From assembly GCA_949128115.1 (NCBI GenBank), contig OX421968.1, positions 55,011,423 through 55,075,422 on the forward strand: 64,000 nucleotides of DNA, in the 5' to 3' direction. The notes under the pieces are model-generated. The model was not told the DNA's origin and searched no databases. It worked only from the letters and a program-made list of their open reading frames with translations. The position numbers and the translations under genes were made by a program. Source of the stretch: Anaspis maculata (taxonomy: Eukaryota > Arthropoda > Insecta > Coleoptera > Scraptiidae). The first letter of the stretch is position 1. Each line of letters starts with the position of its first letter. Shown in pieces: positions 56,472-64,000 of this stretch.

Positions 56472-57934
56472 CCGAGCGTTCATAAATTAAATGGGTCAAG
56501 GGCGGCTGTGAGTTTGAAAACGTCTGTCGGAACTAGCATCGTTCATTTTATGTCATAATTTTTTGGTTGTTGTAATATTTGTCAAACCTGTCAAATCAAT
56601 CGCAGTTTTCGGAACATTTTGAATATGGTTTTCACGGCAGGACACAAAACCTACATAATCGAGGCGTATTTTCGAACTGGTGTGCGAAGAAATGAAGTTT
56701 GGGAGTACAGCCAGCGTTTATGTTTGGAAGATTTCCAGCAGCACTTTCCGGATTTTGCAGTTGTACCAGATAAGTTCTTCAAATGTCTTGCACATTGCGT
56801 CAGTCTGTTCCGTGAAACTGGCTCTGTGACACACAAAAAAGGTGCTGGTAGGCCAACCGTTCGCACAGAAGAAGTTGTTGATGACGTTCGTGAGCGTATG
56901 GACCAAGAGCCCAAAAAACCTTTGCGACATCTCTCTCAAGAAATTGGGCTCTCTCTGGAAACATGCCAGAAGATTTTCAAGAAGGACTTGGGCATGAAAG
57001 CATACAGGATGCAGTCATATCAAGCCCTGTTGCCGGCAGACCACCCCAGACGTCTCGCGTACTGCCAGTGGTTTGTGGATAATTTGATGGACGACAATCT
57101 GCTCAACTTGACTTTTTTTACTGACGAGGCGTGGTTCCATCTTTCGGGATACATCAACTCACAAAATATGCGGATGTGGAGCACTGATAATCCGCATATT
57201 TTTGTTGAATCACCTTTACATCCTCAGAAACTTGGTGTTTGGATGGCAGTTTCTCGCAGAAGAATAATCGGGCCTGTCTTTTTTAATTTCACCGTCAATG
57301 CTGAGAGATACAGAAACAACTTTCTGACTGAATTTGTTCAACAGCCACACGATGATGAACTTCAGCATGGCTATTTTCAGCAGGACGGTGCAACAGCGCA
57401 TACGACACGGGAAACTATAGCTTTTCTCCGCGAGTATTTTGATGACCGGCAGATAAGCTTACGCACAGAAATTGAGTTTCCTCCCAGATCGCCCTGTTTG
57501 ACCATTATGGACTATTTTGTGTTCCCTTACTTGAAAAACAGGATTTTCAGAACTCCTGTTGCAAATTTGCAAGAACTGCAACAACGAATTGTTGAAGAAT
57601 GTGCAAACATAACGCCCTTAATGTTGCAAAATGCTTTTGATAGCATGAAAAGGCGCGTTAACTTGTGCATCAAACAAGGTGGTGGACACTTCCAACAGTT
57701 GCTCTAAATTGTTTGTTCTTTAATAAACGTTAATAACTGGTATTCTCTTTTATTTATTAACCTGCCGATTTACACAAACACGTGCACATATGGGAGATCG
57801 GATATCAATAATATGGGACGTGACTTGTCAAAGTCTGACAAATTTATTACAAAAGGAATAAGGATGATCCTAGTTTCGACAGACGTTTCTAAACTCACAG
57901 CCGCCCTTGACCCATTTAATTTATGAACGCTCGG
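56472..57934 (+). mobile_element. Mariner-type transposon, full length, TA-flanked
   Basis: Inverted ends of about 70 bp begin CCGAGCGTTCATAAATTAAA and GGGTCAAGGGCGGCTGTGAG, with few mismatches, and TA flanks both (56470-56471, 57935-57936). Length 1463 bp. P3 has the empty site near 7537-7545 (TTTATATCTTCAATGTTAG). It holds one transposase frame on the plus strand. Confidence 0.95.
56625..57707 (+). CDS. Mariner/IS630-type transposase, probably inactive
   Basis: Starting from ATG at 56625 the frame is open for 360 residues, the usual length for the family. An upstream TTG is not a eukaryotic start. An N-terminal helix-turn-helix region (YIIEAYFRTGVRRNEVW) is followed by a GRP motif (GAGRPTVRTEE) and a second helix-turn-helix (LRHLSQEIGLSLETCQKIFK). 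The first catalytic Asp is in FFTDEAWFHLSGYINSQN and the second in YFQQDGATAHTTRETI. At the third position, 36 residues later, the expected PPRSPDL reads PPRSPCL, so Cys replaces Asp. Loss of the metal-binding Asp should abolish activity. The rest is intact, so the loss is recent. Confidence 0.93.
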   Translation: MVFTAGHKTYIIEAYFRTGVRRNEVWEYSQRLCLEDFQQHFPDFAVVPDKFFKCLAHCVSLFRETGSVTHKKGAGRPTVRTEEVVDDVRERMDQEPKKPLRHLSQEIGLSLETCQKIFKKDLGMKAYRMQSYQALLPADHPRRLAYCQWFVDNLMDDNLLNLTFFTDEAWFHLSGYINSQNMRMWSTDNPHIFVESPLHPQKLGVWMAVSRRRIIGPVFFNFTVNAERYRNNFLTEFVQQPHDDELQHGYFQQDGATAHTTRETIAFLREYFDDRQISLRTEIEFPPRSPCLTIMDYFVFPYLKNRIFRTPVANLQELQQRIVEECANITPLMLQNAFDSMKRRVNLCIKQGGGHFQQLL

Positions 57935-58261
57935 TATCTTTAATGTTAGACTTCCAATCCGGGAAATTCCAAAACCGTTTCGAGATAAGACACCACACTT
58001 TATAATTTTTGTATTAGAAAATTTACAAAATAAATTGTTGAAAAATGGGGGTACGATAAAGTCGTTGCAATTTCGCACCATTTTACGTATAATCATGTAA
58101 ACATGTTTCTCAACATTCACTATTATAGGATGGGTTACGGGAAGACTAAGCTAGTTAACGCACAATGGTTTTAAAACGTAAAACAAAATGGAAATCGCAA
58201 TCGGCAATCGATAGATATTGACCTCCAAAGTCGTACCATTTCTCCGATAGGTACCTATGCT

Positions 58262-58388
58262 TCTATGCCCCATTCCCTAGTTATCGTCACTTGACTGTGT
58301 AGAGGACGTCTTTGTTAATAACTTGGCAAAATTCATTTGGAATGGTAAAAACTGACACTAGGACATTTTGGTGGTCACATCAATATTT
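58262..58388. repeat. 127 bp direct repeat flanking SINE S, copy 1
   Basis: CCCATTCCCTAGTTATCGTC through TTTTGGTGGTCACATCAAT recurs at 58722-58848 with a few changes, including a GTGTA insertion. The two copies bracket a SINE. Confidence 0.85.
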
Positions 58389-58402
58389 TTTTATTCATTT
58401 AT

Positions 58403-58690
58403 CTAACGTCGGTCTATTTCCGCAACGAGGCTCAACACCGACGCCGGTGAATGCTTTCCTCCACTATGCCGGAAATTTTGCCGAACCCCTGTGTCCTGTG
58501 TGCTCCCAACAGGGGAAAGGGCTGTTTAGCGACCACCAACATCGCATGGGGTCGGCACCATCGTTCGTATTTTACGTGCTATGCGACACACGACGGGTCT
58601 TGCATTTAGCAAGCATTCCAACTAAACCAATAAGCTTGTTTTTCGAGGCGAAAATCCGTCCCCGGCGGGGATCAAAGATGCTAATAGTCA
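58403..58690 (-). mobile_element. tRNA-derived SINE family S, third copy
   Basis: The minus strand carries GATGGTGCCGACCCCATG, CATAGCACGTAAAATACGAA and GAGGAAAGCATTCACCGG, as at 35664. The tRNA head is reduced to GATCCCCGCCGGGGACGG. A plus-strand frame over it (132 codons) is not a gene. Confidence 0.8.
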
Positions 58691-58721
58691 ATAGCATCTA
58701 TGTATTATAGTTTTTCCCTTC

Positions 58722-58848
58722 TATGCCCCATTCCCTAGTTATCGTCACTTGACTGTGTAGTGTAGAGTACGTCTTTGTTAATAATTTGGCAAATATTCAT
58801 TTGAAATGGTAAAAACTGACGCTGGGACATTTTGGTGGTCACATCAAT
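58722..58848. repeat. 127 bp direct repeat flanking SINE S, copy 2
   Basis: Counterpart of 58262-58388. It is too long to be a target duplication of the SINE, so it more likely reflects a tandem duplication. Confidence 0.85.
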
Positions 58849-58994
58849 CTAAATCAATTAAATAAAAAACTCAAAATTTCGAACAATTACCTTGAGCACA
58901 CACTCTCATGTGCAGGCACATATTTCATCCTATTTAGCTCAATTTTCACTCAGGATTCAAATAATCTTTCATATTGATACAAAATCAATATATA

Positions 58995-60037
58995 CAGGGT
59001 GTTTCAAATTTAAATCGCGTCCTTTTAGGAAATGATGGGAAACGTCAAAAGAAGTAGACTTTCTTGAAAAAATATATGTCAGAAACGAATAATAACGGAG
59101 ATATAGACGTTCAAAGTTGAACTTTGAAAATCGATTTTTTGTCATAACGTTGAAACTTCTCAACCGATTTTGTTTAAATTTGAACCGGAGATCACTGAAA
59201 TAAGTCGATATCTAACAACAATAACGCGTTCTATCAAAAATTTTCAGGGGCGTGGATAATGAGGGATGCCTCCGCTTTTTCACCCCTATTTTTTACCCCT
59301 CCAAGTAATTTTATTCATACTTTTAAATTTTGCGTTCAATTTGGAAGAAAAAGTTACTATTGCTAAATTTTGATTGTATGCTTTGTTTTCAAGATATTTG
59401 GGTTTGAAACTACGAAAAACACATTAAAATATCCACTTTCAGAAGCCCAAAAAGTGTTTTTTCCTAAAAACTTCTCGTTTCTCAGAAAAACTCATGGTTC
59501 GTCAACTTAAAACACCTATAAAACTTATTTTAATAAGGGAATCATTAGTTATCTTGGATTTTAATTTTTTGGCTTTTGAAAGTGCGATGATGGTGTTTTC
59601 GAGATGTTTTTCGAAGTTTCAACCTCAAATATCTCGAGAACAAAGCCTCTTATCAAATTTTTGCAGGAGTAACTTCTTCTTCCAAATTGAACGTGAAATT
59701 TCGAAATATCAACAATTTACGAAATTACGTGAGAGGGTAAAAACTAGGAGTAAAAAAGCGGGAGCACCCCCATTATCCAAGCCCCTAAAAATTTTGGATG
59801 GAAAGCGTTATTGGTGTTCGATACCGACTTATTTCAGTAAGCTTTGATTCAAATTTGAACAAAATCGGTTAAGGAATTCCAACGCTATGACGAAAAAACG
59901 ATTTTTAAAGTTCAACTTTGAACGTCTATATCTCCGTTATTACTCGTTTCTGGCATATATTGTTTTGAGAGAGTCTACTTCTTTTGAAGTTTCCCATCAT
60001 TTCCTGAAAGGACGCGACTTGAATCTGAAACACCCTG
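58995..60037. mobile_element. Palindromic element P14, 1.0 kb
   Basis: CAGGGTGTTTCAAATTTAAA is mirrored at about 60018-60037, with TA at 58993 and 60038. The arms share CGTTCAAAGTTGAACTTTGA, GTCAAAAGAAGTAGACT and their mirrors. No gene. Confidence 0.92.
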
Positions 60038-60041
60038 TATA

Positions 60042-61713
60042 CAGGATGTCCCGTGTTTAATCGCAAAGATTTTGCCAGTCGATAGAGCATCAGAAAAGAA
60101 TGAGACATGCGTATAAAAAATTTGTTCAAAAACCCGTAATAACGGAGATACAGCTCTTCAAAGTTGGAAAACAAATACAGTTCTTTTCACTCAACTTTCA
60201 TACTATTCAACCGATTTGCGTCAAATTTCTTACACGTATTCACTAACCATATGCCTATAAACCTCGACTATAAACACATTTGGTGAGAACAGCCCCATGG
60301 CGTAGATAGCGGTGATTGCGCCCCTTTTATCATCCCTATTTTTTTCCTTGCTGCAAATTTTCCAAAGTCAGTACCATTTTCGAGTTGTCCATTCAATTTT
60401 GAGCAAAAAGTTGCTCTTGCAAAATTCCGATAGGAAGCTTACTTTTCGAGATAATTCAGTTTGAAGATCAGTGGCGTAGAATCAGGGGGTTTTCTATCTT
60501 ACATCCACTTATCTGCTGCGCCACTGGATATTTTTTGAAAATAAATTTTTTTTGAATTTGTCTCTCGATTCAGAAAAAAAGTTGCTCTTGTGAAATTTTG
60601 ATTGGAGGCCTCGTTTTCGAGTTATTCAAATTTCAAAGTTTGAGATCAATTAAAAAAAACCGTAAAATTCAAGTCCCTGCTATTTAGAAGCACATGACTG
60701 GAGAACAAAAATAATAATTGTAACATACATTGATTGACATGCAATTTTGTCTTCCATCCCGGCTTCTGTACCGCTAATGAATTTTTTCTTCTAGTTCAAC
60801 TTTCTTCCAAATTGATGAACTGTAAAATCAATGTAATTGTAGGTATGAACTCACACAACGTGAGTAAAATCAAAAGAAAGTAGTACATTAATCAACATGA
60901 ATAATTGAATACAGAATTGATTAAAGGGTTTGCTGTTTTGCCCGATTGCCAGCCATTTTTTCGACTCAGAACTTCAAAGTTCGAATAACTCGAAAACGAA
61001 GCCTCCAATCGAAGTTTCACAAGAGCAACTTTTTTCCTGGATCAAACGACAAATTCAAAAAAATTATTGATTTTGAAAAATATCCAGTGGTGTAGCAGAT
61101 AAGTGGATATAAGTAAGAAAGCCCCCTAATTCTACGCTACTAGATTGTTTTGATCAAAATCGATCTTACGTTATGATACTCCATGATCTCAACATCACTT
61201 GTGTGAATTTGGAACTGACTATCTCCAATGATGCAGCGATGCAAATTTTAAGCAACTAAAATTATGAGAAGTTGCAAGATTGACTAGGAATCTTCAAACT
61301 GAATTATCTCAGAAAGTATGCCTCCTATCGAAATTTTGCAAGAGCAATTTTTCGCTCAAAATTGAATGAACAACTCGAAAATCGTACTGATTTTGAAAAA
61401 TTTGCAGCGGAGAAAAAATTAGGGATGATTAAAGGGGCGCAACCATCCCTAACTACGCCATGGGGCTGTTCTCACCAAATGTGTTATCCGAGGTTCATAG
61501 GCATTCGTTCAGTGAATACGTGTAATAAATTTGACGCAAATCGGTTGACCAGTGTAAAAGTTAGGTGAGAAGAACTGTATTTGTTTTCCAACTTTGAAGA
61601 GCTGTATCTCCGTTATTACGGGTTTTTGAACGAAATTTTTATATGCATATTTCATTCTTTTTTGATGCTCTATCGACTGGCAAAATCTTTGCGATTAAAC
61701 ACGGGACACACTG
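60042..61713. mobile_element. Palindromic element P15, 1.7 kb
   Basis: CAGGATGTCCCGTGTTTAAT is mirrored by GATTAAACACGGGACACACTG (ends at 61713), with TA outside both. The arms share TAACGGAGATACAGCTCTTC and GTCGATAGAGCAT. The left TA directly abuts the TA after P14. Hairpins with CAGTGGCGTAGAAT lie in both arms. Related to 24901-25855. Confidence 0.92.
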
Positions 61714-61740
61714 TATAATAAAAGTAAGTGCCAAATCTTT

Positions 61741-62060
61741 GTGCCGCTAAAACTCAGAAACGAGTCCCGCTACCATCAAGGGAGTTATATGGTGTGGTAG
61801 CCCTATATCCCCCATCGATGAAGAAGGTTTCCGTTTTTACCTAAAGGGCGTGCTTTCAAAGATATAAGGGCTGGAAGTTTTTCGCTCTCTAGAAATGTCT
61901 AGAACAGTCCAGAACATTCGAGAGTATTCGAGATCATTCAACAACATTCCAGAATGTTCCGGTATGCTCTGGAATGTTCGGGAATAGTCTTCAACGTTAG
62001 AATACTAAAAGGAAGTCGAGAAGGAAGTGCACAGAGGTGCGTGCCGAAACTCAGAAACGA
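61741..62060. repeat. Satellite-flanking unit, copy 1
   Basis: AAACTCAGAAACGAGTCCCG, then GGAGTTATATGGTGTGGTAG, then the GAA/TTC phrase. The same unit restarts at about 62042 and continues after P16 at 62729. This copy keeps the uninterrupted P16 target. Confidence 0.85.
61885..61990. repeat. GAA/TTC pentamer block, first part
   Basis: TTCcaGAAtgTTC at 61947-61959 and GAAtgTTCggGAA at 61972-61984 are perfect alternating 5 bp units. The same sequence type continues at 62850. Confidence 0.9.
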
Positions 62061-62061
62061 G

Positions 62062-62728
62062 TTAGACCAAGAGCTAGCAACGTTTTATTTACCTCATAAG
62101 CAAAATGCGGTTTGACTTCTGGGGCATATAGAGATTATGATGGGCTTCCATAAAATCTTTTGACAGCAGTATTCAACAGCGGATTTTGTGGGGTTCTTAA
62201 TCGATGTAAATATCAATTTTATCAAGAATGGATAGGTTGAACTATCTTTCAACTAAATTGAATGAAAAAGAACATCGACATGTATTAGAAACTACCAAAA
62301 ACCAGACTTTCTCAACTGGCATGTTCAAACTAGTAGGCTAGGCCGAGCTATTTGGATCGCTATTGATGGCCGATTCTCGAATTACGCCTACTAGAAAAAC
62401 CGGTGCCAACTTCCATCCGCTTGGAAATCTGGTTTTTGGTAGTTTCTAATACATTTCGGTGTTCTTTTTCATTCAATTTAGTTGAAAGATAGTTCAACCT
62501 ATCTATTCCTGATAAAATGGATATCTATATCGATTAAGAACCCCAGAAATTTCGCTGTTGAATACTGCTGTCAAATGGCACATTTCTTTGCTTGTCTTGT
62601 GAGAAAGCAAGGGGTGTTTTTCATAAGACAAAGATTTTATGGAAGCCCATCATAATCTCTACATGCCCCAGAAGTCAAACCGCATTTTGCTTATGAGGTA
62701 AATAAAACGTTGCTAGCTCTTGGTCTAA
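62062..62728. mobile_element. Palindromic element P16 with empty site nearby
   Basis: TTAGACCAAGAGCTAGCAAC is mirrored exactly at the right end. The arms are over 90 bp and nearly perfect (GCGGTTTGACTTCTGGGGCA). AGT can be read as a 3 bp duplication, and the target reads AAACGAGTCCC in the unit at 61760. Inner arms also pair (TTGAAAGATAGTTCAACCTA and the region at 62230). Confidence 0.9.
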
Positions 62729-62849
62729 GTCCCAGTAGGATCAAAGGAGTTACATGGTGTGGTAGCCCTCGATGCCCCATCCATGAAGAAAGTTCTCGGT
62801 TTTATTTGAAGGGCGGGTTTTTTTTAAGATGAAAGAAACTTTCGCCCTC

Positions 62850-64000
62850 TAGAATGTCTAGAACAGTCCAGAACATCCGAAAGTATTCGAGATCGATCAA
62901 CAACATTCAAGAATGTTCCAGTATGTTCTACAATATTCGGGAATAGCCTGGAACGTTCGGAAACATCCCGGAACATTCCAGATCATTGTGGAACATTCGT
63001 GATCATTCCATAACATTCCAAAATGTTCCGGTGTGTTCTAAAATGTTCGGGAATAGTCTGGAACGTTCGGAAACATCCCGGAACATTCCAGATCATTGTG
63101 GAACGTTCGAGATTATTCTAAAACGTCCCAAAATGTTCCAGTATGTTCGGGAATGGTTGGTATTGTTTGGGGTGTTCGGAAACATCCCGGAATATTCCAG
63201 ATCATTGTGGAGCATTCGTGATCATTCCACAACATTCCAGAATGTTCGGGTATATTCGAGAATAGTCTGGAACGTTCTGAAACATTCCAATCTATTGTGG
63301 TACATTCGAGATCGTTCCACAATATTTCAGATTCCAGAATGTTCCGGTACGTTATATAATGTTCGAGAATAGTTAGGAACGTTCGAAAACATCCCGGAAC
63401 ATTCCAATCCATTGTGGTACATTCCAGATCTTCCACAACATTCCAGAATGTTCCGGTGTGTTCTAAAATGTTCGGGAATAGTCTGGAACGTTTGGAAACA
63501 TCCCGGAACATTTCAGATCATTGTGGAACATTCGAGATCATTCTACAACATTCCAAAATGTTTCGGTATGTTCGGGAATGGTCGGGAATAGTTTGAGATG
63601 TTTGGAAACACTCCGGAATATTCCAGATCATTGTGGAGCAATCGTGTTGTAGAATGATCATTCTACAACATTCCAGAATGTTCGGGTATATTCGAGAAAA
63701 GTCTGGAACATTCTGAATTTGGGAATAGTCTGGAACGTTCGAAAACATCCCGAAACATTCCAGATCATAGTGGGACATTCCAGGACACTCTTGAAAGTTT
63801 CTGGAACATTGTGGACTATTCGAAGCCTTTTTGGTGTGGGGCCACCTATCGGTGAAGTACAGTACAGAACATTCGAGAGTATTCGAGATCATTCTACAAC
63901 ATTCCAGAATGTTGCGGTATATCCTGGAATATTCAGGAATAGTCTAAAAAGTTCGGCCAGGAACATTTCAGGACACTCTCGAATGTTGTGGAATATTCTG
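62850..64000. repeat. 109 bp tandem array of heat-shock-element-like pentamers
   Basis: Units begin near 62964, 63074, 63183, 63280, 63393, 63499 and 63609 with CATCCCGGAACATTCCAGAT or a close variant. The 63074 and 63499 units and the 63183 and 63609 units are closest to each other, a higher-order period of about 426 bp (four units). The sequence is mostly GAA and TTC at 5 bp spacing. Mirror-like open frames on both strands follow from the pentamer pattern. It runs off the window end. Confidence 0.92.

Larger units (their letters stand above)
55211..58250. mobile_element. Palindromic element P13 (P3 copy) with two insertions
   Basis: AACTGCTGGACAACGAAG follows TA at 55209. The right end is degenerate, ending near CCGATAGGTACC. 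Arms and loop match P3, with the loop in the opposite orientation. It is broken by a LINE fragment (55585-56145) and by a mariner (56472-57934). Confidence 0.85.

Noticed and set aside
62986..63892. Long open frames on both strands (about 60-130 codons)
   Set aside because: They follow from the GAA/TTC pentamer pattern of the satellite and mirror each other.

Overview
The window looks like insect nuclear DNA. It holds one clear host gene, with GT-AG introns and an ortholog-quality match to the insect receptor tyrosine phosphatase Ptp99A, inside a dense mass of transposable elements. The repeat content (large palindromic mariner-type elements, several non-LTR retrotransposon families, tRNA-derived SINEs, and a Cys-rich module of a kind common in hemipteran repeats) suggests a hemipteran such as a whitefly. 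That species guess is an inference and is weak.

Host gene: Ptp99A lies on the plus strand from 8660 to 17788. It comprises the end of the fibronectin-III region, the transmembrane segment, an active D1 phosphatase domain and an inactive D2 domain. The exons for the N-terminal ectodomain are not in the window. A second C-terminus is predicted through an exon at 18322-18365, and a 3' UTR probably runs to about 19650. Its introns are packed with elements. The TM-to-D1 intron carries a nearly full-length, dead endonuclease/RT LINE on the minus strand (about 9.9-14.0 kb), itself hit by a MITE, a SINE and a 1 kb palindrome. The D1-to-D2 intron is almost filled by one foldback element.

1-8.6 kb holds palindromic elements, a hAT-like element with an 8 bp target duplication, and SINE copies. 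19.6-31.3 kb holds an unrecognised decayed gene fragment, a 5'-truncated but open LINE reverse transcriptase (22.7-24.4 kb, minus), a 262 bp satellite with alternating A/B monomers, and a 2.8 kb foldback-like element made of minisatellites. 31.9-41.4 kb holds palindromes, a SINE, a low-repeat gene-like island with four CTCF-like motifs, and a mariner transposase fragment that is folding back on itself. 41.4-55.0 kb is one R2-like LINE fragment (restriction-like-endonuclease type) split into three pieces by two palindromic insertions. One is 2.6 kb with a captured Cys-rich exon; the other is 9.9 kb and itself holds a CACTA-like element, a LINE, a hAT-like element and four further nested elements. 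55.2-58.3 kb is a palindrome with a LINE fragment and a mariner element inserted into it. The mariner has about 70 bp TIRs, a complete 360-codon ORF and one altered catalytic residue. 59-61.7 kb holds two abutting palindromes sharing TA ends. 61.7-64 kb is a tandem array built from GAA/TTC pentamers that make perfect heat-shock-element patterns.

No operons, CRISPR arrays, rRNA genes or functional tRNA genes were seen. The most useful content is the insertion chronology: many junctions still show target duplications, and several have an intact paralogous empty site in the same window.
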